Positions 32,023-42,358 of a stretch of 64,000 nucleotides of DNA are shown in pieces (position 1 is the stretch's first letter; the number at the start of each line of letters is the position of its first letter). Position numbers and translations under genes: made by a program. This DNA is from Plantactinospora mayteni (lineage in GTDB: Bacteria; Actinomycetota; Actinomycetes; Mycobacteriales; Micromonosporaceae): positions 55,620 to 119,619 of the forward strand of contig NZ_BONX01000057.1 of the NCBI RefSeq assembly GCF_016862935.1, written 5' to 3'. The notes below the pieces were generated by a model. It was given only the letters and a program-made list of their open reading frames with translations, ran no database searches and was not told the DNA's origin.

Positions 32023-34842
32023 GTGGAGTTTCGGGTGCTGGGACCCCTGGAGGTACGGCATGCGGGGACGGCCGTGCCGCTGGGCGGACCACGCCAACGC
32101 GCCGTACTGGCGGCTCTGCTGCTGCACGCGAACGAGGTGGTGACCGCCCAGCGCCTCGCCGAGGCGGTGTGGGAGGCGCCGACGGCCAGCCCGGAGTCCA
32201 ACCTCCGTACCTACGTGGCCGGCCTCAGGTCTCGGTTGCGGCGGGCCGGCGCGGACGACTCCCGCCTGGTCACCGAGACCGGCGGCTACCTGGTCCGGGT
32301 GTCACCCGGTGAGCTGGACGTGGAGACGTTCCACCGGCTGGTCGACACCGCGCGGCAGGCCCAGAGCACCGCGGACTTCGCCCGGGCGGCGCGGTGCTAC
32401 CAGGATGCGCTACGCCTGTGGCGTGGCGCCCCGCTGGACGGGCTGCCCGTCGGCGCGGGGCTCTGGGCCGAACTCGCCCGATTGGCGGAGCACCGCCTCA
32501 CCGCCATCGACCAGCACGCCGAGGCCAGGCTGGCGCTGGGCGAACACGACGGTGTCATCAGCGAGCTGCGCCGCGTGGTCCTCCAGCATCCGCTGCACGA
32601 GAACCTGTGGGCCCGACTGATGCTCGCGCTCTGCGGCGCCGGCCGGACGGCCGAGGCCCTCCAGACCTTCCAGGATGCCCGCCGGGTGCTCCGCGACCAG
32701 CTCGGCGCCGAACCCGGCAGCGAACTACAGGAGCTCCACCGGCGGATCCTGCGGCGGGAGCCGCCGGAGATCCCGGCCGGGCCGCGCGCCGAGCCGGCCA
32801 CCGCGCCCCGGCAGCTCCCGTCGGACGTACGTGGATTCGCCGGTCGCGCGGACGAACTGGCTCGGCTCGACGCCGTCCTGGCCGACGCCGGGGAGCAGTC
32901 GACCGCGGTGGCCGTCTGCGCGGTGTCGGGTACCGCCGGAGTCGGCAAGACGACCCTCGCCGTGCACTGGGCGCACCGGATCGCCCGGCGGTTCCCCGAC
33001 GGGCAGTTGTACGTCAACCTGCGCGGTTTCGACCCGGCCGAGTCCCCTGTGGACCCCGCCCAGGCGGTACGCGGCTTCCTGGAGGCGTTGGGCGTCCCGC
33101 CGCGGCGGCTCCCGGCCGACCGCGACGCGCAGGTCTCGCTGTACCGCAGTCTCCTGGCCGGTACCCGCACCCTGGTCGTGTTGGACAACGCGCGGGACGC
33201 CGCGCAGGTCCGTCCGCTCCTGCCCGGCTCGGCGGGCTGCCTGGTCGTCGTGACCAGCCGCACCGACCTCTCCGCGCTGGCCGTCACCGAGGGCGCCGAC
33301 CTGATCACCCTGGAGGTGCTGACCGCCGACGAGGCCCGACGGGTGCTGTCCCGCCGGCTCGGCGCGGACCGGGTCGGGGCGGAGCCGGACGCCGTCGACG
33401 AGATCATCGCCCGGTGCACCGGGTTGCCCCTCGCGCTGGCCGTGGTCGCCGCCCGAGCGGCGGGCCACCCCCGACGGCCGCTGGCGGCGCTCGCCGCCGA
33501 ACTCCGGGAGGCCGCCGGCAGCCTCGACATGTTCGAAGGGCTGGACACGGCCACGGACGTCCGCGCGGTGCTGTCCTGGTCGTACCGGACGCTCGGCACC
33601 CCGTCGGCCCGACTGTTCCGGCTCCTCGGCCTGCACGCCGGACCGGATCTCACGGTTCCCGCCGCGGCCAGCCTCTCCGGCGTCCCGGTACCCGTGGCCC
33701 GCCGCCTGCTCACCGAACTGAACCAGGCCCATCTGGTCACCGAACACCTCCCGGGGCGGTACGCGATGCACGATCTGCTCCGCGCCCACGCCGCCGAACT
33801 GGCCGGGACCACCGACACCGAGGCCGAACGAGGCGCGGCCCTGCGCCGGATCCTCGACCACTACCTGCACACCGCGCACACCGCGGACCGGCTGCTGGAA
33901 CCGCACCGGGATCCGCTCCGCCTGGACGCCGCGCCGACGGATGTCGTCCGCACCGAACTCACCGATCCCCGGCAGGCGATGACCTGGTTCCGGGCCGAAC
34001 GGCGCTCCCTGCTGGCCGCGGTCGACCAGGCCACCGACCTCGGGATGGACCGGCACGCGTACGAACTCCCGTGGACGCTGGTCACCTTCCTCGACCGGCA
34101 GGGGCACTGGCACGACTACCTGGCCACCCAGCAGGCGGCACTCGGCGCCGCCCGGCAACTCGCCGACCGGGACGGGGAGGCCCGCGCCCACCGTTTCATC
34201 GGCAACGCCCTCGGCCGGCTCGGTCAGGACGAGGCCGCCGACCACCACCTCGAACAGGCCCTGGCGCTCTACGCCGAACTGGGTGACCTGGTCGGCCAGG
34301 CCCGCGCCCGCCGTGCCCTCTGCTGGTCCGCCGGGCAACGCGGCCAGCACGCCGAGGCGTTGCACCATTCGGCCCGCGCTCTCGAACTGTTCCGCGCCGC
34401 CGGTCACCGTACCGGGGAGGCCAGGGCGTTGAACGCGGTCGGCTGGTACCAGGCCATGCTCGGCGAGTACCGGTCCGCGCTCGTCCACTGCGAGCAGGCC
34501 CTCGCCATCCATCGGGAGCTGGGCAGCCGCGACGGCGAGGCGAGCACCCTGGACAGCGTCGGGTACATCCACCACCGCCTCGGTGACCATCGGCGGGCGA
34601 CCGACTGCTACCAGCGGGCCCTGGCGATACACCGCGAACTCGGCGACCGCAACGGAGAGGTGGAGGCCCTGACACACCTCGGGGACACCCACCACGCCGC
34701 CGGCGACCAACGTGCCGCCCGGGACGCCTGGCAACGGGCACTGGAGATCCTCGACGAGATCAGCCACGTCGACGCCGAGTCGATCCGCGCCAAACTCCGG
34801 AAGGCACACGCCTCGGCACGTCAGGGCGTCGCGACCCGGTAG
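32023..34842 (+). CDS. AfsR/SARP-family regulator with BTAD, NB-ARC and TPR domains (second)
   Basis: A 939-residue regulator of the same build as the one at 21805: winged helix (FRVLGPLEVRHAGTAVPLGG), BTAD (about residues 95-240), and NB-ARC with P-loop SGTAGVGKTTLAVHWAHRIA near residue 310 and TLVVLDNARDAAQVRPLL. At least four clear TPR units follow towards the end (ALVHCEQALAIHRELGSRDG, ATDCYQRALAIHRELGDRNG). GTG 32023 is preceded by GAGGAGACCCG. It probably senses a nucleotide or protein input and activates transcription. No biosynthetic cluster is adjacent. Confidence 0.9.
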   Translation: MEFRVLGPLEVRHAGTAVPLGGPRQRAVLAALLLHANEVVTAQRLAEAVWEAPTASPESNLRTYVAGLRSRLRRAGADDSRLVTETGGYLVRVSPGELDVETFHRLVDTARQAQSTADFARAARCYQDALRLWRGAPLDGLPVGAGLWAELARLAEHRLTAIDQHAEARLALGEHDGVISELRRVVLQHPLHENLWARLMLALCGAGRTAEALQTFQDARRVLRDQLGAEPGSELQELHRRILRREPPEIPAGPRAEPATAPRQLPSDVRGFAGRADELARLDAVLADAGEQSTAVAVCAVSGTAGVGKTTLAVHWAHRIARRFPDGQLYVNLRGFDPAESPVDPAQAVRGFLEALGVPPRRLPADRDAQVSLYRSLLAGTRTLVVLDNARDAAQVRPLLPGSAGCLVVVTSRTDLSALAVTEGADLITLEVLTADEARRVLSRRLGADRVGAEPDAVDEIIARCTGLPLALAVVAARAAGHPRRPLAALAAELREAAGSLDMFEGLDTATDVRAVLSWSYRTLGTPSARLFRLLGLHAGPDLTVPAAASLSGVPVPVARRLLTELNQAHLVTEHLPGRYAMHDLLRAHAAELAGTTDTEAERGAALRRILDHYLHTAHTADRLLEPHRDPLRLDAAPTDVVRTELTDPRQAMTWFRAERRSLLAAVDQATDLGMDRHAYELPWTLVTFLDRQGHWHDYLATQQAALGAARQLADRDGEARAHRFIGNALGRLGQDEAADHHLEQALALYAELGDLVGQARARRALCWSAGQRGQHAEALHHSARALELFRAAGHRTGEARALNAVGWYQAMLGEYRSALVHCEQALAIHRELGSRDGEASTLDSVGYIHHRLGDHRRATDCYQRALAIHRELGDRNGEVEALTHLGDTHHAAGDQRAARDAWQRALEILDEISHVDAESIRAKLRKAHASARQGVATR

Positions 34843-34887
34843 TCCGACCCGCGGGAACCCGGGGACGCCGGTACGACTCCTGCCAGC

Positions 34888-36084
34888 GTGACGAGGATTT
34901 CGCGGCGGATACCGGCCATTGCGTTGCTGTCGTTGGCGATCGTGGCGGTGCCGGCCTGCGCCCCGGACGCGGATCCACCCGCGGCTCCACTCCCCGGCAC
35001 GCCGTCACTCCCCGCCTCGCCGCCGACCACCACCGGCCCGGCGGAGTCGGCCGTCGACCTCGACCTGCCGGCCGGGTTCGCTCCGCTCTCCGTCGAGTTC
35101 GCCGACGCCCGACGGGGGTACGCCCTCTTCGTCCGCTGTGCCGCCAAGCCCTGCGAGGCGCGGCTGTTCGGTACCGAGGACGCGGGGCGGAACTGGCGAC
35201 AGCTCCGCCATCCCCGGCCGGAGGCGGAGAACCACCAACTGTACGTCGGCGCCGGGCTGGCCGTGGTGCTGCTCGCCGAGCCACACGCCTGGTACGTCTC
35301 CCGCGACGGCGCCACCTCCTGGCAGTCGCGACCGTACGACATCCGGGGCGAGGTACCGGCCGAATACCACTCCGCCAGCGGGCGGTTCTATCTGGACTGC
35401 CCGCAGGACGGTACCGGCGACTGCCTCGTCCGGGACTGGGCGGCCGGGCCGACCTGGCGGCGGAGTGTGCCGCCCGGCCTGGAGAGCATCCGGTCGCTCA
35501 CCAACGGCCGCGACGGTCGGGTGTGGCTCGCCGGTGTGCAGGACGGTCGGGCCGTCACGGCGTTCGGCCAGCTCACCGGCGGCTTCACCCGGCTCCCGGT
35601 GCCCGGGCAACCGGGCGGCACGATCGGGAACGCCCGGGTGGTGACTTCCGCGGACGGCCGCGACGTCTGGCTCGTCGCGGACCAGGAGGCCGGCTCGTCG
35701 GGCGGCCAGGGTGGGGGCAGGCTTCCGGCCCGCGCCAAGGCCCGCAAGGGCACCGGCCTGCCACTGCTCTGGCAGTACCAGGCCGGTTCGGGGGCGGGCG
35801 GCTCCTGGGTGCCGCGCCCGATCACCGGGATCACGGCGGAACGCGAACGGCCGTACGCGGTGGCACCGGCCGGGGGCGGCCTGCTCGTGATCACCGGTCC
35901 CGGGGTGTCCGGGTACCTCGACCGCGGCGCCTACATCCCGACCCCGGGTACCCCAGCACTGGACTGGGTGGGCCAGTTGCCGGACGGGACCCTGGTCGGC
36001 CGGGACGACCGGCCGGGGGTGACGTACCTCAGCACGGGCCACGGCTCCCGGCGCGAATGGGCCAGGGTGGAGGTCAGCGGGTGA
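34888..36084 (+). CDS. Exported BNR/sialidase-like repeat protein (possible lipoprotein)
   Basis: A 398-residue protein with an N-terminal export signal (RISRRIPAIALLSLAIVAVPAC). The cysteine has proline two residues before it, so it is a weak lipobox. A Pro/Thr-rich linker follows, then beta-propeller-type repeats: SVEFADARRGYALFVRC, LFGTEDAGRNWRQL, YVSRDGATSWQSRPYD and VWLAGVQDGRAVTAFGQL. The Asp-box-like SRDGATSW and TEDAGRNW are typical of BNR repeats. It is probably a cell-surface binding protein. It starts at GTG 34888, 45 bases after the SARP-type gene, and is convergent with the RHS gene. Confidence 0.78.
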   Translation: MTRISRRIPAIALLSLAIVAVPACAPDADPPAAPLPGTPSLPASPPTTTGPAESAVDLDLPAGFAPLSVEFADARRGYALFVRCAAKPCEARLFGTEDAGRNWRQLRHPRPEAENHQLYVGAGLAVVLLAEPHAWYVSRDGATSWQSRPYDIRGEVPAEYHSASGRFYLDCPQDGTGDCLVRDWAAGPTWRRSVPPGLESIRSLTNGRDGRVWLAGVQDGRAVTAFGQLTGGFTRLPVPGQPGGTIGNARVVTSADGRDVWLVADQEAGSSGGQGGGRLPARAKARKGTGLPLLWQYQAGSGAGGSWVPRPITGITAERERPYAVAPAGGGLLVITGPGVSGYLDRGAYIPTPGTPALDWVGQLPDGTLVGRDDRPGVTYLSTGHGSRREWARVEVSG

Positions 36085-36158
36085 TCGGCTGTTGTGCCGC
36101 CCCGCCCGGCTCGCCCCCGCCGGCCAGCCGAGGAGGGGGAATCCCACAACCCACCGGG

Positions 36159-39100
36159 TCATCTGGCTCCCCACGGGCTGCTCGGCCGGAGCGTGCCACC
36201 CCGGAAGCTCTGGGTGTAGTCGCCGCCGAGGGCACGGCTGCTTATGTAGGAGTTCATCGCCGTGGTCGCCATCCCGACGAGCGCGCCCAGGCACGCCCTG
36301 TCGCCCGCGTCCGCGTTGTCGACGCAGCCGTAGTAGACCTGTAGCGAGGTCGACAGCGCGCCGCCGGCCGCACAGCCCAGAGCCGCCAGCTCACCGTGCA
36401 CCGCGCACGCGTCACCTGCGGCGGCGGCATAGTCGGAGTAGGCCATGGAGAGCAGGACGGTGAATCCGTCGCCGGTGCCGACGTCATGTTCCTCCTCGTA
36501 CGTGGTCATGACGTCGAGAATCTCCTCGGCGTTCACGTACTGGCAGGTGTTGTTGGCGCATAGCTCGATGGTGACGCACTCCTCGCCGGTGGCGCACATG
36601 GCTATGTCATAGATGTCCGACAATGCCTTGCTGTACCCGTTGCATCCCTGGTACTTCTCCGAACTCTCGCAGAGCAGGTACAGCGCCTTGATCGTGTCCG
36701 CGGTGCTGTTGGAAAGGCCGTGCTCCGCCATTGCTTCGAGCACGTCGAGCGCGAGATCGAGGGGCTCGCTCCAGGCCCCGGTGATGGGCACCCCGTTGAG
36801 GTAGCTGCCGTTGTTCGTCAGGACCAGCTCGTTGTCTCCCGGCAGATGAACGGTCCTCGTCCAGCCCGGATCGGCTTTGCTGCACTTTCCCGACGTCCCG
36901 CAGTTTTCGGGCTTGGCCATTCCGTTGCCGTCGCATCCGGACGTGCCCCGGCTGCATTCCGTCTCCCTCAGCCCGCTCGGGTCGGATGTCGTCACCGGAT
37001 TGTTCGAGGCGTACGAGTAGCCGTTGATCTGTTGCAGGTCCTCGAACACCGTGATCGGGTCGCGGGAGATGAAACGCCCGGTGACCGGGTCGTAGAACCG
37101 CGCGCCCATCGAGACGAGGCCGCCGGGATCCTCGGTACCGGTGTGGTAGCCCTGCTGGCTCGCCGTCCACGGCCGGTTCGAGCCGCGGTCGTTGCCGAAC
37201 GGGTCCTGGCGCCGGTGGGTGACCTTCGCGGTCGTCGCCGACACCGCCCAGGTCGAGGTGTTCTGGTGGTCGTTGCCGATCCAGACGAGCCCCTCGGCGG
37301 TGGACCGGGTGGCGACCACGGCCTCGCCGTGCTTGTACGTGCGGACCGCGGTCACCCCACCTGTCGGGCTTGCGGTGATCTCGTGTCCCGCCACGAACAC
37401 GGTCGCCGAGCCGTCGGGGTCGATGCGGGCCACGCGCTTGTTCCCCGCGTCGTACACCATCCGCGTGGTGCCCTCGCCGTCGGTGATCGCGGCGAGCTTG
37501 CCCTGCGCGTTCCAGTCCAGCGTCTCGGTGTGGCCACCGACCACCCGCTTGGTGAGGTTGCCGGCGTCGTCCCAGGTGAAGGTGTCGGTGCCGGCGGGCG
37601 ACGTGAGTTTCTCGACGAGATGTGCCTCGCCGTCGGTGTAGGCGTAGACGTCCCTGCGGCTGGTGCCGTCCGCGCGGTGGTCGGTCACCGAGGTGCGGTT
37701 GCCGGTCACGTCGTAGGTGTACGAGGTCCAGTAGGGTGCCGGGCCGCCGAGGTCGTCGCTGCCCAGGTCGCCCTCAGCCACGCAGTCGCCGGCGCCGGCC
37801 TGCGCCCACGCGTCGGTCAGCCGGCGCAGGTGGTCGTAGCCGAAGCACTGCCGCTCCGGCGCGCCGGGCTCGTCGGTCGCCGCGTCGGCGATGGAGAGGA
37901 TGTTGCCCGCCGGGTCGTACCGGTACGACAGGTGCGCGACGTTCGTCGTGCCGACCGCGTCCCGGGAGAGCCGGTACTCGGCGGCGCGCCGGGTGCCGTC
38001 CTGGTAGGTCCAGGTCTGGTAGACCCGCTTGCCGCCGACCCCGCCGAGCACGCGCTGGCCGAGTTCGCCCCAGGCGGTGTAGGCGGCACCGTCCACGTAG
38101 TCGACGACCGTGCCGTTGCCGTCGAAGTACTCGCCCCACACGTCGGTGGCGTGGCCGAGGTCGTCGTACTCGAACACCACGCTCTCCCGGGCCAGGCCGC
38201 CGACGGCGGGCAGGTTCGTGTACGACACCGAGCCGTCCGGGTTGTAGTACTGCGACGTGCGGTACGTCCCCGCCAGCGACTCCAGCCCGGTGACGGCGGG
38301 GATCGTCTCGACGATGGCGGTCGGCCGGCCGGCGGCGTCGTACCCGGACACCTGGGTGGTCACCGCCTTTCCATCCAGATAGGACGACGACGTGTAGGGC
38401 AGGCCGATTCCGCCGGACACCTTGTCGTAGACCCACGCGGCCAACGGCTGACCGGTCCGCGGGGCGCCGGACCACCGGGCGGTCATCCGGCCGAGCACGT
38501 CGTACTCGGTGCTGACCGTCTGGCCGCGGGCGTCGGTGGTGGCCACGATCCGATCCGCGTCGTCGTAGCCGGCCCTGGTGGTGCCGGTGTCCGGGTCGTG
38601 CGCGGCCACCCGCCGGCCGCGCAGGTCGTACTCGTACGACCACCGGTTGAGCGCCGGGTCGGTCACGGAGGCGAGCCGGCCCCGGCGGTCGTACTCGTAC
38701 ACCGTCGCGTCGTAGGCGCCGTCGGCGGTCGAGCCACGGTAGTCGCGCTTCTCGATCACCTCGTCCTGGAGGTTGACGACGGTGGCCGACGGGGTGCCGC
38801 CCCGGGGCGGGTCGGTGCGCCGCATCCAGCCCTTGGTGGAGCCGCCGTACCGGGTCCGGGTGGTCCAGAGGATCTGCTGGTGGGACATGAAGGACTCGGT
38901 GACGACCCGTCCGGCCGCGTCGTAGGTGTAGAGCGTGCGGGCGTGGTCCTGCCCCTGGGACACCACGGCGAGGTCGACGCCCGGCCCGGCGCCGTCGACC
39001 CAGTTCGGGCCGGAACTCCACTCGGTCAGGCCACGGGTGTCGTACCGGGTGCTGGTGACAAGCCGCCCGCCCTGCGTCGTGGGTGCCTGCTGCTGCACGG

Positions 39101-42100
39101 GCCGCAGCAGCGCGTCGAAGAGGGCGATCTCCGTCAGGCGCTGCTCGCCGTCGGCGTTCAGCCCGAAGGTCGTGACCGCTGACGGGCCGTCGTTCCGGAC
39201 CCGGTACCGATACTCCGCCGTCGGGGTGTCCGGGTGGTCGGCGCGTTTCCAGCCCGGCCCCCACGCGGCGACGGTGCGCCCGAGCGGGTCGTAGGCCAGT
39301 TCGGTGCTCCGGCCGTTGGGGTCGACGGTCCGGGCCGGCACGCCCCACGCCGGCTCGTTCTGCACGGTCGTGGCGTGGCCGAGCGGGTTGGTGATCGTCG
39401 CCGACTCCGTCACGCCCGCGCCCGCAGGGGTGTAGCTCGTGCTGGTGGTCCTGCCGACCGCGTCCGTCTCGGAGGTCTGCCGGCCCAGCTTGTCGTAGGT
39501 GTACGCACGTGTCCTGAGCCAGCTTGCGGTGGAGCCGTCGTGCGCCGACACCTCCTCGACGGCCGTCACGGCACCGGTGGCGCCGTCGTAGGAGAGCCGC
39601 CGGTCGGCCACGAGGTCGTCGGGGAGCGACGGGGTCGTCGCGCAGGGCACCGCGAAGACCTGGATGCGGTTCGGCCGCTCGTACAGGTGCCTGCCGGCGT
39701 CGTCGTGGTATGTGGTGCGGACGCAGCGCTGGTCGTCCTGCGCCACGAGGTCGCCCAGGTCGGAGCCGGCCACCGGGCGGCCCCGGTCGTCGAACTCGGT
39801 GCTGTGGCGGGTGCGCTGCCAGGTGTCGGTGGCGGTGTCGAGCAGCCGACGGGTGTCGGTGCGCGACTGTCCGGTCAGCCACGCCTCGGTGCTGCCGCCG
39901 TCGTGCCCGCGCGAGGCGGTCTTCCTGGTCCAGTACCGGCTCACCGTGGCACTGATGATCGCCGAGCCCTCGTACTCGGCCTCCTCGAACACCATCCCCG
40001 CGAGCGCCTCGTGGTCGGCCACCTCGTTGCCTTCGCCGTCGGTGACCTTGACAGTGCGGGACCCGGTGCCCGTCGCGGTGTCGGGCTGGCCGTCGAGTCC
40101 CCGGTAGTAGCGGGCCACGGAGGTGAGCGGGGTGTCCTCAGCCGGGTCACCGACCCTGGTGGTCACCCGGGCGTAGCCGCGCCACTGCGAGTAGCTGCGC
40201 AGGTCGTGGTCGACCACCTCGCTGTCGTTCCACGCCCACAGCCGGGAGGTGCCGCCGCCGGTGGTGGCGTACTCGTAGTGGGTCCGCACCGGCAACTGTC
40301 CCGCCGTGGTGTCGAACTCCGCGACCTGGGTGACCACGTACTTGTGGAACCACTCCTCGGCCGGCTCCTCGTCGGGGCCCTCGTCGAAGAACATCGGGTA
40401 GCAGCGGCGGTCGTTGTCCCGCGGGCTCGGCCGGTTGTCCCAGGTGCAGTCCTCGGCGGAGTACCAGACGAGCACCTCGGAGCCGGTCTCGGTGACGATC
40501 CTGGACAGCCGGGTACGCCACAGCGACGGTTCGCCCTCGGAGTGCTCCACCCGGTTGGCCATCGGGGTGCCCGCGAAGGTGACCGGCGGGGTGGACCCGG
40601 TGCCGCCGACGTGACCGGTGTGCTGGACGGACGCCAGCCACAGCACCGTGTCCTCCTCGTCGCCGTAGTGCAGGAAGTCGTGCTCCAGCGCCCACGAGTC
40701 CACTTTGGAGAACGCCTCGCCCCTGCGCACGTAGGTGGCGATCGAGGTGATCCGCTGCGAGGCGAAGAACGCCATGTGGAGCTTGTCGGTGCACGGCGCG
40801 GCCGTGCAGTCGAGGTCCCAGGGCGTCTCGGGCCAGTTGGCCGGCCGGGGATCGCCGCCGGACTCGCGACAGTCGGACTCGCAGCGGTCGGCGTAGGAGA
40901 ACACCACCCGGCCGGCGGCGAGGGCTGCGGCGTCGTCGGCGCGCAGTCCGTACTCGATCCGGGTCAGCCTGGCGGCCCGGTGGAAGGCCGTACGGTTGTC
41001 GACGTCCGCGGCGGCACCGTAGTGGCCGGTCTCCGTGCTCCACTCGTACCGGGTCACGTTGCCGTACGCGTCGACGACCTCGTCCAGCAGCCACCGGTAC
41101 GCCTGGGTGCAGGCCGAGCCCTTGAAGTCGCCGGGCCGGTGGCAGGGCTCGCCGGAGTGGTTGCCGAACACCGGTGCGGTCAGCCGCGAGCCGGCGCGGG
41201 ACGCGAACAGGTACCGGGTGCCGTCGGTGGCGGTGATCCGCCAGCGCTCCGACGTCGCGGTCGACGCGGTGGCGGCCGAACCGAGCCGCTCCACCTTCCA
41301 ACCGGAGTCCGCGGCGACGTGCCACTGTCCGGTGGTGTCGTCCTTGACCAGCGCGGCGTTGACGCTGCCCAGTGACATGGTCACGGCGTCGGACGCGCCG
41401 TCCCAGCACCAGTCGCCGGTGGCGGTCGGGGTGTTGCCACCCTTGTCGCGGTAGCAGTTTTGGTAGGTGCGCTCGATGAGACCCGGGTGGTAGCCCCAGC
41501 CGTCGCCGATGAGGCCGGCCTGGTTGTTGGACGAGGACGTGCGGCCGTCCACCGCCTGCGAGGTGTACGACAGCGACAGCTCCGGCACGACGCCGGCGGC
41601 GGGCGGCACACGCATCGGGTACGAGTAGCCGAAGCTGCCCGACGAGGCCCCCTGCGACCAGGAACCGGCGTGCGACAGGTCGGTGGCCGACCAGTTTCCG
41701 GTCGCACCGCTCTCGTCGGCCGCCAGCGCCAGGACCACGGCGCCGCCCGCCTCGCCGCCGAGCTCGACGGTGGCGGTCACGCTCCGCGCCTTGGTGTCGT
41801 TGACGCTCGCCAGCTCGTGGCCGGTCAGGCAGCCCGGCTTGGCGGGCTCGCTCAGCGCGCAGCCGGGCAGCGCCACCAGCCGCAGCCGCGACGACCAGCC
41901 GCCGCCGAACGCGCCGGCGAACCGGCGGTAGTCGATCTTCAGGTCGGCCTGGCCGCTCCGGTCGGACGAGACCTGGTACACGACACCGTTGACACCCAGC
42001 TTCGCCGAAACATCCTGGCCGAAGACGCGCAGCGCGGCGGCGGTGGGGGTGCCGGTGCGGGCCGCGTCGATGCCCGTCGCCCGCAGGGGCACCGTCGTGA

Positions 42101-42344
42101 CGCCGGCCGCCGGCCAGTCGGCCGTACCCGGCCCCGCCCAGCTCTGGTCCGGCACGTGCACGCCCTCGGCCTTCGGGTCGACCGCGGTGCCGGTGACGGC
42201 CTCGGCCTCCACCGGCGTGCCGAGGTCGGGGTCGAGCGCACCGGACCTGAAGCGTTCCGGCAACTGGTAGGCGACGACCGCCGCTGCCACGAGCAACGTG
42301 ACGACCACGGTCAGGCGGACGAGGACATGCAGCCTGGAATTCAT
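36159..42344 (-). CDS. RHS/YD-repeat protein with a cysteine-rich C-terminal domain of unknown function
   Basis: A 2061-residue surface protein. An N-terminal membrane anchor (LVRLTVVVTLLVAAAVVAYQL) is followed by a domain typical of actinobacterial RHS proteins (SGSFGYSYPMRVPPAAGVVP). Dozens of YD repeats follow (YEYDLRGRRVAAHDPDTGTT, YTYDVTGNRTSVTDHRADG) up to the RHS core end GARFYDPVTGRFISRDPI. After DPSGL (residue 1792) comes a 269-residue tail with 14 cysteines and no toxin motif I recognise. RHS proteins form a shell around a variable C-terminal effector. No immunity-like gene follows; the next gene is convergent after 74 bases. ATG 42344 was chosen; a GTG at 42362 overlapping the upstream stop is possible. 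Confidence 0.88.
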   Translation of the reverse strand: MNSRLHVLVRLTVVVTLLVAAAVVAYQLPERFRSGALDPDLGTPVEAEAVTGTAVDPKAEGVHVPDQSWAGPGTADWPAAGVTTVPLRATGIDAARTGTPTAAALRVFGQDVSAKLGVNGVVYQVSSDRSGQADLKIDYRRFAGAFGGGWSSRLRLVALPGCALSEPAKPGCLTGHELASVNDTKARSVTATVELGGEAGGAVVLALAADESGATGNWSATDLSHAGSWSQGASSGSFGYSYPMRVPPAAGVVPELSLSYTSQAVDGRTSSSNNQAGLIGDGWGYHPGLIERTYQNCYRDKGGNTPTATGDWCWDGASDAVTMSLGSVNAALVKDDTTGQWHVAADSGWKVERLGSAATASTATSERWRITATDGTRYLFASRAGSRLTAPVFGNHSGEPCHRPGDFKGSACTQAYRWLLDEVVDAYGNVTRYEWSTETGHYGAAADVDNRTAFHRAARLTRIEYGLRADDAAALAAGRVVFSYADRCESDCRESGGDPRPANWPETPWDLDCTAAPCTDKLHMAFFASQRITSIATYVRRGEAFSKVDSWALEHDFLHYGDEEDTVLWLASVQHTGHVGGTGSTPPVTFAGTPMANRVEHSEGEPSLWRTRLSRIVTETGSEVLVWYSAEDCTWDNRPSPRDNDRRCYPMFFDEGPDEEPAEEWFHKYVVTQVAEFDTTAGQLPVRTHYEYATTGGGTSRLWAWNDSEVVDHDLRSYSQWRGYARVTTRVGDPAEDTPLTSVARYYRGLDGQPDTATGTGSRTVKVTDGEGNEVADHEALAGMVFEEAEYEGSAIISATVSRYWTRKTASRGHDGGSTEAWLTGQSRTDTRRLLDTATDTWQRTRHSTEFDDRGRPVAGSDLGDLVAQDDQRCVRTTYHDDAGRHLYERPNRIQVFAVPCATTPSLPDDLVADRRLSYDGATGAVTAVEEVSAHDGSTASWLRTRAYTYDKLGRQTSETDAVGRTTSTSYTPAGAGVTESATITNPLGHATTVQNEPAWGVPARTVDPNGRSTELAYDPLGRTVAAWGPGWKRADHPDTPTAEYRYRVRNDGPSAVTTFGLNADGEQRLTEIALFDALLRPVQQQAPTTQGGRLVTSTRYDTRGLTEWSSGPNWVDGAGPGVDLAVVSQGQDHARTLYTYDAAGRVVTESFMSHQQILWTTRTRYGGSTKGWMRRTDPPRGGTPSATVVNLQDEVIEKRDYRGSTADGAYDATVYEYDRRGRLASVTDPALNRWSYEYDLRGRRVAAHDPDTGTTRAGYDDADRIVATTDARGQTVSTEYDVLGRMTARWSGAPRTGQPLAAWVYDKVSGGIGLPYTSSSYLDGKAVTTQVSGYDAAGRPTAIVETIPAVTGLESLAGTYRTSQYYNPDGSVSYTNLPAVGGLARESVVFEYDDLGHATDVWGEYFDGNGTVVDYVDGAAYTAWGELGQRVLGGVGGKRVYQTWTYQDGTRRAAEYRLSRDAVGTTNVAHLSYRYDPAGNILSIADAATDEPGAPERQCFGYDHLRRLTDAWAQAGAGDCVAEGDLGSDDLGGPAPYWTSYTYDVTGNRTSVTDHRADGTSRRDVYAYTDGEAHLVEKLTSPAGTDTFTWDDAGNLTKRVVGGHTETLDWNAQGKLAAITDGEGTTRMVYDAGNKRVARIDPDGSATVFVAGHEITASPTGGVTAVRTYKHGEAVVATRSTAEGLVWIGNDHQNTSTWAVSATTAKVTHRRQDPFGNDRGSNRPWTASQQGYHTGTEDPGGLVSMGARFYDPVTGRFISRDPITVFEDLQQINGYSYASNNPVTTSDPSGLRETECSRGTSGCDGNGMAKPENCGTSGKCSKADPGWTRTVHLPGDNELVLTNNGSYLNGVPITGAWSEPLDLALDVLEAMAEHGLSNSTADTIKALYLLCESSEKYQGCNGYSKALSDIYDIAMCATGEECVTIELCANNTCQYVNAEEILDVMTTYEEEHDVGTGDGFTVLLSMAYSDYAAAAGDACAVHGELAALGCAAGGALSTSLQVYYGCVDNADAGDRACLGALVGMATTAMNSYISSRALGGDYTQSFRGGTLRPSSPWGAR

Positions 42345-42358
42345 CGTCAGGTGACCCT

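Noticed and set aside
36159..36968. Assigning a specific toxin activity to the RHS C-terminal tail
   Set aside because: No catalytic signature of known RHS toxins was visible and no immunity gene follows, so naming an activity would be invention.
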